Below are positions 35,703-44,570 of a stretch of DNA of 64,000 nucleotides, in pieces. The notes below the pieces were generated by a model that was given only the letters and a program-made list of their open reading frames with translations, had not been told where the DNA came from and ran no database searches. Positions within the stretch are counted from its first letter, which is position 1. Each line of letters opens with the position of its first letter. Origin of the DNA: Roseovarius spongiae (GTDB lineage: Bacteria; Pseudomonadota; Alphaproteobacteria; Rhodobacterales; Rhodobacteraceae); assembly GCF_003651245.1 (NCBI RefSeq), contig NZ_RAPE01000008.1, forward strand, positions 1-64,000, given 5' to 3'. The position numbers and the translations under genes were made by a program.

Positions 35703-36083
35703 TTACCGTGCCGCGCAAATCAGCCGGTCACCGACGACCAGGAAAGGCAGCTTGCGCGATCCGGTGAGAACCTCGCAGACGATCACGGCGCCGAGCAGGA
35801 AGCCGTCGAGCGGGGTCGGGCAGGGATGCGCGTCCGGGGTTCCAAGCGTATTCGGCAGACCCGCCGGAGCGTCGAAGACGACATTCGCCCCCCATCCGCC
35901 GCCCTGCGGCGCGACATGGAGGCCCCTGATCGTATCAAGGTTGAGATGCTCCGGCAGGCCGGTGCGCGGCCGGGGCGCCGGAATGCGCCCCGTGGCCTGA
36001 AGGGCTGCGATCACGAAATCGAGGAGGTTGGCCTCTCCGTCCGGGCTGTCCGCTGCGGGAAGGGGGGTGGTCGTCTGCGTCAT
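35703..36083 (-). CDS. Small protein of unknown function
   Basis: A 126-aa protein from the ATG at 36083, which has AAAGGA upstream; frames reaching further upstream have no codon structure of a real gene. It starts MTQTTTPLPAADSPDGEANL, and later has LDFVIAALQATGRIPAP and a hydrophobic end LLGAVIVCEVLTGSRKLPFLVVGD. I recognise no family. The MTQTT start is shared with the protein at 39248, which may reflect a common leader in this accessory region. Function unknown. Confidence 0.5.
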   Translation of the reverse strand: MTQTTTPLPAADSPDGEANLLDFVIAALQATGRIPAPRPRTGLPEHLNLDTIRGLHVAPQGGGWGANVVFDAPAGLPNTLGTPDAHPCPTPLDGFLLGAVIVCEVLTGSRKLPFLVVGDRLICAAR

Positions 36084-36854
36084 GAGGGCGTCCTTTCGGT
36101 TGGTGGTGCGGCGCCGGGAACACCGGGGCCTGACCAGAACCTTGGTCGATGGGCGGCGCGGCCAAAGCGGTGAGGCGAAATTTGTTCTTCCCATTCGCGC
36201 GGGTGGCCGGAAGGGATCGCGCGCCCCATGCGCAATCCCTGTTCCGACAGTCGCTCGTGGGGATGTCGGCGCAGGATAGCCGTGCCGGAAACGGGGTGAC
36301 GCGATGCAATACGCCGGCACCGCGCAACGAGGGGCGGCGGAGAGCCTTGCAGACGGAACCCGGGGCCGCCCGATCTGCGACGTTCCACTGAAAACCCCCC
36401 GGACTCCGCCCGACTACGGGCTCTTTCAGGGGATTCCAAGATTCCATGATTCGGGGGCGGATTCGCCGCGCGTTTTCAGATGGTTGCGAGAGCCATGTCG
36501 CAGGAATTCCGCCATTTGACGCAAAAACCCGGCCATTTGACGCAGGAATTCCGCGAGATGACGCAAAAGCTCCGTGGAATGACGCAGAAATTCCGCGGCC
36601 ACGCCGCCCCGGGATTTTCCGTCGGCGGCGCGTCGCACCCACCTTTTTCGGGACCGGGGAACGGCGCGGCATTTCCCCGGTCAGGATGAAACCCGGCCCC
36701 GGCGGGAAATCACGATTCTGCGCCGATCGTTTTTCTGCAGCCGGCAATGAACCGATCTCCCTCAAGCGAGCGATGGCCGTCTTCGGTTCACCGCTCCGTC
36801 CACCCCCCCTGCGCCCGCAACGAGCGCGCGCACTTCCATGAAAGGTAGAAGACC
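36084..36854. other. Gene-poor stretch containing tandem repeats
   Basis: No convincing gene was found in these 770 bp. The notable content is the five-unit 21-bp tandem repeat at 36499-36603. Open frames crossing it in several phases all look like heptad repeats only because the unit length is a multiple of three. Confidence 0.45.
36499..36603. repeat. Five 21-bp tandem repeats (iteron-like)
   Basis: Five consecutive units start at 36499, 36520, 36541, 36562 and 36583. Each begins CGCA and most continue GGAATTCCG or AAAATTCCG-like bases and end ATTTGA or GATGA. Units 1, 3 and 5 are closest to one another. The period (21 bp, two helical turns) is typical of iterons bound by replication or regulatory proteins. 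A possible 64-codon frame from the ATG at 36495 would encode SQEFRHL-type heptads, but it has only a weak ribosome site. Confidence 0.75.
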
Positions 36855-37400
36855 GTGAAGAAAATCCTCCTCCATGACAGCAATACCGACCGCATCGATG
36901 AGGTTCTGCGCCAGGTGAACGGCCGCGCGACCGCACACACGATCACCAGCATGACCGAGGTCGCGAGAATTGCGATGGACGCCGAAGCGGAACTCCTGCG
37001 TCGCGGCGCGAGCAGAACGTCGCTCAAGGGCGCAGTGATCATCCATAGACCTGCCGGCCCCGGAAAGACCTACGCCAAGACCGGCCGACGGGTGATCACC
37101 ACCTGCGTCACTCTCGAGCGCGGCGCGGCGCACTGGGGACTCGTCGAGGTGGAGCGCGATGAGATCCGGGCGGACAGCCCGGAGATCTGCTGCATTCGTC
37201 TTCCCGCCGCCGCCACGCAAAAGATTGCAAAAGCGGCCTTCAGCGGCCTGTCTTTCCAGGACCGGGACGGCCGGCCGATCGACGACCTGCTCGGACGGGC
37301 TCTCATGCTCGCCCGGCTTCCCTGTGCGAGTATGCACGAAAGGTTCGCGCTCCTGAAGGCGCTGACGGACGGGAGCGGCCATGACCCCGCGGCCATGTGA
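36855..37400 (+). CDS. Protein of unknown function
   Basis: A 181-aa protein starting at a GTG with GAAAGG 10-15 bases upstream. The N-terminal half is mixed alpha/beta (KILLHDSNTDRIDEVLRQVNG, MTEVARIAMDAEAELLRRGASRT), and a central segment VIIHRPAGPGKTYAKTGRR recalls but does not match a P-loop. Codon use and the even GC across the frame support a real gene. It starts a run of four small plus-strand genes upstream of the recombinases. No family was recognised. Confidence 0.55.
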   Translation: MKKILLHDSNTDRIDEVLRQVNGRATAHTITSMTEVARIAMDAEAELLRRGASRTSLKGAVIIHRPAGPGKTYAKTGRRVITTCVTLERGAAHWGLVEVERDEIRADSPEICCIRLPAAATQKIAKAAFSGLSFQDRDGRPIDDLLGRALMLARLPCASMHERFALLKALTDGSGHDPAAM

Positions 37401-37639
37401 GCCCGCATCCCGGGGCGATGACATGCCTCACCCTGTGCGGCGGCCCTCCCGGCATGCGCCGGGAGGGCAAAGCGTTCTTCACCCCCCGCCGGCGCGGAGA
37501 AAAGCTGGAAGATGCGCTTTTTTCCGCGCCAGCGTTTTTCCGGGCCGATCAGAAAGATCCAATGTTCTGCGCAGGCGCCCGCCGGGCGCCGCATCGCCAC
37601 CGACAGGCGATGTCCACCCTCTCGAAAAAAGGAGACATC

Positions 37640-38128
37640 ATGTCCGACTTTCTCAACGGCTCCTGCGGCCTCGCGCCTTCCGAAATCATCAGTCTGGCTG
37701 ACCGGCTCGGCAAGATCATCGCCACGTTCGGCGCTTCGGACCCGGAGTCCATGAATGATTTCTGCATGTATCTGGGCGAAGCGCTGACCGGCAATTATGC
37801 CCGTCGGGGCCTGCTGCGCGATCATCTGTCCTACGAGCAGCGCGTGTCCCGTGTCCTGCACGAAGCCATCGACACGCTCGGTGCCGCCTTCTGGCGGGGT
37901 TGCGCGGACCTTGGGCCGTATGAAGGCCCCGCTCCCGAAAAGGCGCATCTGCGGGTTGGCGTCATCGCGCTGCTCAAGACTTTCGAGGCCAGGCGCCGGC
38001 GCCTGGACGTTTCGGGCTCGGAAATCCTCGACCTGCTGGCCTGGGTTCAGATGATCCTGGCCACCCCTCACCTGTTCGAGCAAAGGCCGGAGATGGCAGA
38101 CCTTTTGTTGTCGCGCGAACGGGCCTGA
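37640..38128 (+). CDS. Protein of unknown function
   Basis: A 162-aa, mainly helical protein. The ATG at 37640 follows AAAAAAGGAGA, an excellent ribosome site that recurs before the gene at 38601, so this start is preferred over the much longer frame. Sequence features are LAPSEIISLADRLGKIIATFG, AFWRGCADLGPYEGP and EILDLLAWVQMILATPHLFE. No domain was recognised. It belongs to the small-gene run of the accessory region. Confidence 0.58.
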   Translation: MSDFLNGSCGLAPSEIISLADRLGKIIATFGASDPESMNDFCMYLGEALTGNYARRGLLRDHLSYEQRVSRVLHEAIDTLGAAFWRGCADLGPYEGPAPEKAHLRVGVIALLKTFEARRRRLDVSGSEILDLLAWVQMILATPHLFEQRPEMADLLLSRERA

Positions 38129-38600
38129 GCGTTCACGTCCCCGAATCTCCCATCGACCTGGCTCTGGCGGGCTGACCGCCAGGGCCCCGGCACAGCACGT
38201 CGCCAAAGGATCCAACCCGGCAGAATGGGCATGGCCTATACCCCGCACTCGGCGGCGAAGACGCGGCGCCGTAATGAGCCGGGAATTATCGAAAGCCATG
38301 CCTTTCCCGGCCCGACCGTAGACCCGCCTTGCGCATGAGGGTTCGCGGCGATCGTAGAGCGCCCGGATCTTCTGCTCGGGGACACCCTGCCCATCCTCAC
38401 TGGCGCGGGCACGGGCGGCAGCGGTGCTCTCGCGCCTGGGGTGCGGGACTACACAAAATATCGCCTCAAAGTCAGGGTTCGGGGGGCCTTTCGGCCCGGC
38501 GCGTCTTGTCGTGGACGCGCCGGACGAAACGCCCCCCGAAGGAATGCGGGGAAGCGGGCAGGAGGGTGCGCCAAGACCTCAACAAAAAAGGAGAGCGCCA
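38129..38600. other. Intergenic stretch without a recognisable gene
   Basis: About 470 bp. Open frames cross it but without ribosome sites or family resemblance. It probably holds the promoter of the 38601 gene; no repeats or hairpins stand out. Confidence 0.4.
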
Positions 38601-39176
38601 ATGCTCGACACCCCCGAATTTTCTGTCTCACCTTCGTGCGCCGACTGGCGGGACGACGTGTCATACGGTGACATCGTCCTGTTCCGGTTTCCCGGAGCCG
38701 GGCGGCCCGCGGCCGCCCGCCCGGCGGTCCGGCCGTGCCTCGTGCTCGATGTCGAGACGCTCAATACCCGGCGTTGCGCTGTTCTCGTTCCGGCTTTTCC
38801 GGCGCACCATGCGGGCGCGTCGGGACGCGCCCTGGTTCTGCGGGGCCGCGCCGAATACGGCCCGGCGGGACTGGAGCGCCCGATGCGGTTTCCGATCCGG
38901 TCGCGGCTGATCGTGCCGCTCGAACATGACGGCTTCGCCCCCTCGAAAGCGACCGGGACGCCACTTGTCGGCCGGCTCTGTGGCGATGCGGTCGAGCGCA
39001 TGAATGTCGAGCGCGCCCGCATTCACGCGCTGCGCGACATTCGCGCCGAGCGGGCTTGCGCGCACGCTCCGCAGCGGCGCGGGGCCCGGCGCGGCCGCGA
39101 TTTCACGGTCGAGCGCCGCGGACGGCGTCGGCCGATCCCGGCGGCGCCGCACTCCGCCATCCGCAGCGGCGGCTGA
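38601..39176 (+). CDS. Small protein, possible PemK/MazF-like fold
   Basis: A 191-aa protein with start at 38601 after AAAAAAGGAGAGC. Residues about 20-65 read VSYGDIVLFRFPGAG and then RPCLVLDVETLNTRRCAVLVPAFP. This recalls the first strands of PemK/MazF-type proteins (GDIVLVxFP ... RPALVL). The conserved catalytic residues of active toxins cannot be assigned, and no antitoxin gene is adjacent; the C-terminal 50 residues are a basic Arg-rich tail. Function as a toxin is therefore only a possibility. Confidence 0.5.
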   Translation: MLDTPEFSVSPSCADWRDDVSYGDIVLFRFPGAGRPAAARPAVRPCLVLDVETLNTRRCAVLVPAFPAHHAGASGRALVLRGRAEYGPAGLERPMRFPIRSRLIVPLEHDGFAPSKATGTPLVGRLCGDAVERMNVERARIHALRDIRAERACAHAPQRRGARRGRDFTVERRGRRRPIPAAPHSAIRSGG

Positions 39177-39247
39177 CGCCACCTCACCTTTCGCCCCCCG
39201 GCGCCCGTGACGGCGCCGGGCGCTCCACGCTATCAAGGATCTCTCTC

Positions 39248-39736
39248 ATGACACAGACCACCGAAACCCGCGGCCCCCGGATCTCCGCCCTCGCTCTCTT
39301 CCGCCAGATCGCGCCCACCTGCGCGCAGGAAATATCGCATCAGTTGCAGCGCGCCGGCCTCAAGAATTCCCACGACCTCATCACCGCGCTGACACGCGGC
39401 CTGGCAAGTTTTGCGCGGCAGCAGGATGTCTGTCTTGCTGCGGATTTCCCGAAGACCTGGCCCGAAGCGTTGCAAATGCTCCGCGCGACCCGCAGCGAGG
39501 CTGACTGGGAGAGGTTTCTGCCGCAGACCGTCACTGCGTCACAGGCCGGCGCCCGAACGCTTGCCGTCGGCGCATCGCAGATGATCCGGGTTCTCGAAAC
39601 CCTGCGTGACGCAGCCGGGATGAGTCCGCGCGTGGCCGTGGCTCTCGGCGCGTGGATCGTGACCGCGGTCGTCATTGCGCATTCGGGGCCGCTTGACGCC
39701 GATCTCAGCCTCGAAGAACTCGCCGAACATCTCTGA
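39248..39736 (+). CDS. Protein of unknown function
   Basis: A 162-aa, largely helical protein starting MTQTTETRGPRISALALF at 39248, after a weak ribosome site (AAGGAT at 39235-39240). It includes LRATRSEADWERFLPQTV and a hydrophobic segment VAVALGAWIVTAVVIAHSG that could be a membrane helix or a buried helix. No family was recognised. A GC-rich hairpin follows the stop codon. The MTQTT start is shared with the minus-strand gene at 35703. Confidence 0.55.
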   Translation: MTQTTETRGPRISALALFRQIAPTCAQEISHQLQRAGLKNSHDLITALTRGLASFARQQDVCLAADFPKTWPEALQMLRATRSEADWERFLPQTVTASQAGARTLAVGASQMIRVLETLRDAAGMSPRVAVALGAWIVTAVVIAHSGPLDADLSLEELAEHL

Positions 39737-40282
39737 GCGGGCCTTCCCCTCGGCGGCGGCGTCGCTGAGGGGAAGCCAAAAATACTTTTTGTTCAGTATC
39801 TTGGACAAAAAGTGATGACGGCGCTTTCTGCCCGGGGACCGATCAACCGATATGTTACCTGCGACGGCAGAGCATCGGTGTTTCGGTGCCGGGCCCGGTC
39901 ATCCGGCATTCCGCGAAAGGAGGGGAATGACTGCCGGATTCTATCGCGCGTGAACGAGGCAGCGCGCTGCCGGGGGCTGATCACCCCCTCACGAGGCGAC
40001 CGACCGGGAACTGGCTGGCAGACCCCGATTCGACCCGTTTGCAGGAGGTCGGTCATGACCGGCTTCCGTTCGCCGTCCCGTCCACCGGCGGGGCAAATTC
40101 ATGTGGGGGCGGTGGCGCCCACATCCACCATTCACAGCCTGAAACAGGAACACGCATTGCCCTGACCTCGACACCTTGCTCATCCCGTGGTGGGCCGGTC
40201 CTCCTCTGCCCCGTTTGGAATCACCGATCATTTTCCCTTGGTCCTCTTTGTCCCTGACACGGAAAAAAGAGGATACCGGCAA
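39737..40282. other. Intergenic region upstream of the recombinase operon
   Basis: The region begins with a hairpin CTTCCCCTC/GAGGGGAAG (39743-39775), probably the end of the preceding transcript, followed by the 30-bp inverted repeat at 39784-39813. The rest, to the start at 40283, shows no convincing gene and should hold the promoter of the excisionase-like gene. Confidence 0.45.
39784..39813. other. 12-6-12 inverted repeat, candidate recombinase core site
   Basis: Arms ACTTTTTGTTCA and TGGACAAAAAGT match their complements at 11 of 12 positions and are separated by GTATCT. The layout (arms of 11-13 bp, central 6 bp) is that of a tyrosine-recombinase crossover site. It lies 470 bp upstream of a gene set with two tyrosine recombinases. 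It is too AT-rich for a strong terminator stem, although the T-run could serve the hairpin just before it. Confidence 0.4.
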
Positions 40283-40711
40283 ATGAACGAGCCCCCCACA
40301 GATGAAACACAGCTGCCCGCATTGATCGACCGCGAGCGCCTGATCCGGCGCTGGCAGCATGGCAGCGACAGCTTCTTCTGGCGCCACGAGGCGAGCGGCG
40401 CGCTGCGGGCTCTCAGCGACGGCATCAAGGTGCGCTACAGGCTGAGCGATATCTTCGCGTTCGAGGGCGGACAGCCGCCCGACGATCTGATCGGGGAATA
40501 CGCCTCCGATCTGCTGACCGAGGTCCAGGCCGCCCGGCTTTGCGCGGTCAGGCCGTCATACATCCTGGCGGCCGCGCGATCCGGGGATCTCCCCGTGCGC
40601 CGGATCGGGCGCGCCTTCCGCTTTGTCCCGGCCGAACTCGAAGCCTGGCGGGCAAGGCGGTTCGTGAACCGCGAAACCCTGAAAAAGCGCGGCAAGGCAG
40701 GCGATGAATGA
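40283..40711 (+). CDS. Excisionase-like helix-turn-helix protein
   Basis: A 142-aa protein starting at the ATG at 40283 (AGAGGA upstream). The C-terminal half contains a winged-helix domain like that of excisionases and MerR-type DNA-binding proteins: TEVQAARLCAVRPSYILAAA, then SGDLPVRRIGRAFRFVPAELEAWRARR. The N-terminal half has YRLSDIFAFEG, possibly a second such domain. It directly precedes two recombinase genes, so it probably directs excision or represses the operon. Confidence 0.65.
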   Translation: MNEPPTDETQLPALIDRERLIRRWQHGSDSFFWRHEASGALRALSDGIKVRYRLSDIFAFEGGQPPDDLIGEYASDLLTEVQAARLCAVRPSYILAAARSGDLPVRRIGRAFRFVPAELEAWRARRFVNRETLKKRGKAGDE

Positions 40712-40816
40712 AACGGGAGGCGAGATTTATGGCCCAAGCTTCGCCCCCCGTTCCGTTCATCTTCAGCGAATGAACGGCCCGGTGGCCGAATGAACATCAA
40801 CAGAAAGGAATGAACG

Positions 40817-42691
40817 ATGACAATGCACGACTCCCCCCGCCTCAAGACCCTGAACGACGTCCGTCTCCTGCTGCCGACTGTCTATTCCGAAGCGTCCGCG
40901 CGGACGCTCGATGCGGCGCTGCGAAAAGCCGAGAAGCTGACCGGCCGGAAACTGTCGCAGCTGCCGGCCGACGAGAACGCCTGGTATTCGGAGTTCCGGA
41001 AAATCGTCTGGGCCGGCGCGTTCCGCGGTGCCACCCCGGGCGATCAACAGACTGCCTTCGAGATCTGGGGCAAGAAGATCGCGGCCACGATCCGGCGCAC
41101 GCAGGCGCATCTGGCGCAGCCGATCGTCGTCGCGGACGAAAGCACGGCCTGGGACCAGATCGTGGATTACGCCGCCGGCGTGGAAAACACCGTCGATGGC
41201 GAGGGCATCCGGATACTGCCGAACATGTTCTCGCTGTCGATGATAACGCTGCGCTCGCAATGCCGGTCCCTGCACCCGGGCGCGTTGACCACCGACACCG
41301 CGTTCGCGGCGCTTGCGAAATGCCGGGCGGACAAAGTTACGTCCTTGCGCAATGCGATCCGGGCGTTCAACCGGCTCATCCGAGAGCAGAACCGCCATGG
41401 CGCGATCGCCCATCTGCTGCCCAATGCACCGATCGGCCCCCTGCCGCTCTTGCGCGACGCAGCGCTGGACTGGAGCCGGTTTACGGACGATTTCCTCGCC
41501 TCCCGCGACCGGGCGATTGCAAGAGCCGTTCAGCCGGATCGCAAGGCGCGGCGCGACCGGTTCGACGGTCGTCTTGGAAAGAGCAAGCTCGGGAGCGCCG
41601 GCGCGCGGAAAGGCCGCTGGAGAAAGATCCGAAACCCCGACGCCGCGCGCAAGGCGCATCTGAACGCTCTCAGCTGGCTGATCCGGCATGCTTTCCCCGA
41701 CCGCGAAGTGGCCTACGCGTTCGAGCGCATCGAGGATCTGTTCACGCCTGCGATCGCCACCCGCGCGGTCGATGCCTACATCGCGCGGGCGCGGGCCTCG
41801 GAGACGCTGATCGATCCCAACGAGACGGCGTCGGCCGCCACCATCCTCTCGAGGCTCCAGGTCCTGGCCGAGCGCAATGGCTGGGATGAAGATATCGTCT
41901 TCGAACTGGAAGATGCCCGGTTCGACCGGGTCGACAGCTACCAGACCCGCGAGATGTCGCAGGAACGCGCGCAGTTCGTCAAGCTGGTGCAGCGCGACCC
42001 TTCCGTCGCCCGCGCCATCGTCTCCGGCCCCCGGCGGCTGGCTGGCGAAGCACAACTGGTCTTCGACGATTGGGACGGCTTCAGGACGCGCGAGCGTGAA
42101 GAGGCCCTGCACCTTTCCATGGGCGCCTGCCTGCTCGCGCTGCAACTCGCCCGCGCGGTGCGCAGCAAGAACCTCAACGGCTTGCTCATCGATGGTCCCG
42201 ACGCCGAGCTCGTGCGCCCGCTTCGCGATGCAAAGCCCTGGCTCGACATCCATCGCGGGCGCGTCAAGAACCGCCGGCCGATCGAAGGGGAAATCCCCGA
42301 GCGCCACTGGAAAGTCATCGTCGCCTGGCTCGATCAGGGTCTGCCGAAATGGTGCGCGAAACACGGCATCGATTTCAACGATAACGAGTTGCTGCTTCCC
42401 GGCCCGGCCGGCGTTCTGTCGCGCCAGATGTACAACCGGATCTGGAACCGCTGCGTGGATCGTCTCGGCGTGCCGGGCCTGCAGCCGCACATGATGCGCC
42501 ACGTCGCGGCGACAATCTGGCTGGCCGCGAATCCCGGCGACTACGCGACAGTCGCGGCGTTCCTCTGCGACAAGATCTCGACGGTCGAGAAATTCTACGC
42601 GCGCGGGGAAGGAGCGGCCGCGGCCAGGCTTTTCGCCGAAGCGCTCGAGGCGCTCGACCCCACGCTCCGGTCTTTCCTGAAAAGAGGATGA
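40817..42691 (+). CDS. Large tyrosine recombinase
   Basis: A 624-aa protein. The C-terminal catalytic domain shows the first arginine region LALQLARAVRSKNLNGLLI, the HxxR box QPHMMRHVAATIWLA and the nucleophile Tyr594 in STVEKFYARGEG. The usual LGH segment is replaced by AAFLCDKIS, as in divergent members. The N-terminal 300 residues are helical and presumably bind arm or core DNA. It overlaps the next recombinase by 4 bp (ATGA), so both are translated together. At this length it differs from XerC/D (about 300 aa) and resembles recombinases of paired or triple-recombinase elements. Confidence 0.8.
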   Translation: MTMHDSPRLKTLNDVRLLLPTVYSEASARTLDAALRKAEKLTGRKLSQLPADENAWYSEFRKIVWAGAFRGATPGDQQTAFEIWGKKIAATIRRTQAHLAQPIVVADESTAWDQIVDYAAGVENTVDGEGIRILPNMFSLSMITLRSQCRSLHPGALTTDTAFAALAKCRADKVTSLRNAIRAFNRLIREQNRHGAIAHLLPNAPIGPLPLLRDAALDWSRFTDDFLASRDRAIARAVQPDRKARRDRFDGRLGKSKLGSAGARKGRWRKIRNPDAARKAHLNALSWLIRHAFPDREVAYAFERIEDLFTPAIATRAVDAYIARARASETLIDPNETASAATILSRLQVLAERNGWDEDIVFELEDARFDRVDSYQTREMSQERAQFVKLVQRDPSVARAIVSGPRRLAGEAQLVFDDWDGFRTREREEALHLSMGACLLALQLARAVRSKNLNGLLIDGPDAELVRPLRDAKPWLDIHRGRVKNRRPIEGEIPERHWKVIVAWLDQGLPKWCAKHGIDFNDNELLLPGPAGVLSRQMYNRIWNRCVDRLGVPGLQPHMMRHVAATIWLAANPGDYATVAAFLCDKISTVEKFYARGEGAAAARLFAEALEALDPTLRSFLKRG

Positions 42692-44106
42692 TCATGAACA
42701 AGAACCGCACAAGAAGACCAGAAGACCTCGCCCGGCGCATGCCCCATGTTCCCGCGGCCGTCGTCGCGCGGATGCAGGACCATCTGCGCCAGGGCGCGCC
42801 ACTCCAGCGCGGCATGCCCGCCGTGCTGGAGGATTTCCACGCGCGCCTGGAGGCGGCCGGTCTGGCGCCCGAGCAGGCAGGCCCGGAGATCTTCCGGGCC
42901 GTGGGCGCCTCCCGTTCGCGTTTCCGCTGCCTCGTTGCGGCGCTCCGGCAATTCGCGCCGGAGACGCCGCTGGCGGCGTCCATCCCTGTCAAGCAGGAGT
43001 GGGATCACTGGCTCAACGAAAGATACAACAAGAAGGCTCCGGCGAAGCGCGTATCGCGGCACGTCGGGCTGCCGCCCGAGGCATGGCCGGAGTCCTGGCA
43101 GTCGGCGCTCGCCTGTCTCGATCGCAGCGTGCGCCCATACGGAACCCGCCTGCGCAAGCTCGCTCCGCGCACCCGGGCAGGCGTGATCAGCGCGGTCGGT
43201 CTGCTTGCCCGGTCGCGCGAATGGGCTGCGGATCGCGGGGTCGAGATACCCGCTCTCCCCTCCGGGGACCTGTTCGCGGGATTCCTGCACTATCTCGAAG
43301 AGGAACGCGCTGTCAGTTTTGGGACCGCGCGCGACTATCTCGAGAGCGCGCGGATGTTTTTTCTGCGCGCCGGGCTGTTCGACGAGGCGAGCTACGAAGC
43401 CCTCGCAGACCTGATCGCCGCCCTTGCCGAGGAAGCGGCGGAGAGCGATCCCGGGAAATGGGCCCGGCTCAGAGAGTTTCGCACGGCCTTTTCGCTCGCG
43501 GATCCCCTCAAGCTCGCACTGGCCTGCTCAGCAGAGGCGAAGACCCTCGCCGGCAACTCGGTCAAGGCGGCGAAGCTCCGGCAGAAGGCAATGATCTACG
43601 CGCTGCTGGTCAATACCGGCGACCGGCAGGGGGATCTGCGGTTTTATCGCATCGACATCGATCTTGTCCGCGACGCGGCTGGCGACTGGCGCCACGGCAT
43701 CCGGCAGGGCAAGACGGGCAAGGCCAAGGAGGTCGATGCGCTCTGGCCCGGCGCCTCCGCGCTGATCGACAGCCACATTCTCGGGGATCGGCCGGAGTGG
43801 CGGCTACCCGGTCGGCTCGCCGAAATCGAGGGGATGAACCTGCTGACGCTGTCCGATCACGTCGTCGGCAAGGGTTACATCAATCGACGCCTGGCGGCGG
43901 ATTTCGACATCCATGGCCACCTGGTGCGTACGCTCATCGCCGATCTCATTCGCCGCACCCGTCCCGAGGCGCTCTGGGCGCTGCAAGCGATGCTCGGCCA
44001 TACCGACCGGCATACCCAAAAGGTCTATCGCTCGGAGTTCGACGAGAGCAAAGCCGTCCAGGAATTCGACGCGCTTGTCGGCCAGCTCAGCGCGCCGCAA
44101 TCGTGA
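42688..44106 (+). CDS. Tyrosine recombinase, second of a tandem pair
   Basis: A 472-aa protein whose catalytic domain has the first arginine in LVNTGDRQGDLRFYRI, the HxxR box DIHGHLVRTLIADLIRR, the AMLGHTDRHTQK segment and the nucleophile Tyr447 in KVYRSEF, so the catalytic set appears complete. The N-terminal part has a core-binding type helical domain around FAGFLHYLEEERAVSFGTARDYL. It is coupled to the upstream recombinase by a 4-bp overlap. Ornithine cyclodeaminase remnants follow 55 bp downstream, suggesting the element joined disrupted DNA there. Confidence 0.83.
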   Translation: MIMNKNRTRRPEDLARRMPHVPAAVVARMQDHLRQGAPLQRGMPAVLEDFHARLEAAGLAPEQAGPEIFRAVGASRSRFRCLVAALRQFAPETPLAASIPVKQEWDHWLNERYNKKAPAKRVSRHVGLPPEAWPESWQSALACLDRSVRPYGTRLRKLAPRTRAGVISAVGLLARSREWAADRGVEIPALPSGDLFAGFLHYLEEERAVSFGTARDYLESARMFFLRAGLFDEASYEALADLIAALAEEAAESDPGKWARLREFRTAFSLADPLKLALACSAEAKTLAGNSVKAAKLRQKAMIYALLVNTGDRQGDLRFYRIDIDLVRDAAGDWRHGIRQGKTGKAKEVDALWPGASALIDSHILGDRPEWRLPGRLAEIEGMNLLTLSDHVVGKGYINRRLAADFDIHGHLVRTLIADLIRRTRPEALWALQAMLGHTDRHTQKVYRSEFDESKAVQEFDALVGQLSAPQS

Positions 44107-44161
44107 GGCCGGGCCATGCCTCTTCGCCAAAACCCGGCCACCTTCGCGAACGGCGCCGCCG

Positions 44162-44293
44162 CGCGACCCGGACGCGATCACGCTCTACAAGAACGCCGGC
44201 GGCGCGCATTTCGACCTGCTCGTCGCCGGGGAAGTGTTTGGCGGGCGAGACTGGATGAAGCTGGCCTCCGCCCGCCGGACCTTTTCGGAATAG
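44162..44293 (+). pseudogene. Remnant of an ornithine cyclodeaminase family gene (3' end)
   Basis: One frame reads RDPDAITLYKNAGGAHFDLL and ends with LASARRTFSE at a TAG. The segment DAITLYKNAGGAHxDL is characteristic of the C-terminal part of ornithine cyclodeaminase/mu-crystallin proteins. Only about 43 codons remain and no start is possible, so this is a fragment left by recombination. Confidence 0.55.
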
Positions 44294-44570
44294 AAGGTGC
44301 GCAACGTCAGCTGGTATTCGCTTCCGAGCCGCCGGACATCACGGTCCGGTTGGCATCGCGCGACATCACTTCCCGGTCCTTCAGAAGAGCAAGACGGCTC
44401 ACCAGAACCATGATAATCGGGGCGGCCCGGATGATTGACGTGCTCGTTCTCTCAGGTGACCCTTCGAAAACCTCGATCCTGCCCGCATAGCCTTCCGTTG
44501 AGCCGTCTAAAGAGCCGTCCATTTTGCCGTCCCATCCTGCCTAATCTCGACAGCAGGACTCGCACAAAGG

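Noticed and set aside
36495..36689. Small heptad-repeat protein encoded by the 21-bp tandem repeats
   Set aside because: Several frames on both strands are equally regular because the unit is a multiple of three, and the ribosome site is weak.
38601..39176. A complete toxin-antitoxin module
   Set aside because: Only a MazF/PemK-like beginning is visible; there is no small antitoxin gene directly next to it and catalytic residues could not be assigned.
40763..42502. A 579-codon minus-strand open frame opposite the first large recombinase
   Set aside because: It is a GC-driven shadow; the plus-strand frame has the recombinase motifs and the overlapping start with the next gene.
44307..44522. 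Minus-strand frame with EGYAGRIEVFEG, loosely like the start of IS66-type OrfA proteins
   Set aside because: The resemblance ends after about 12 residues and I could not confirm a family; too weak for a feature.
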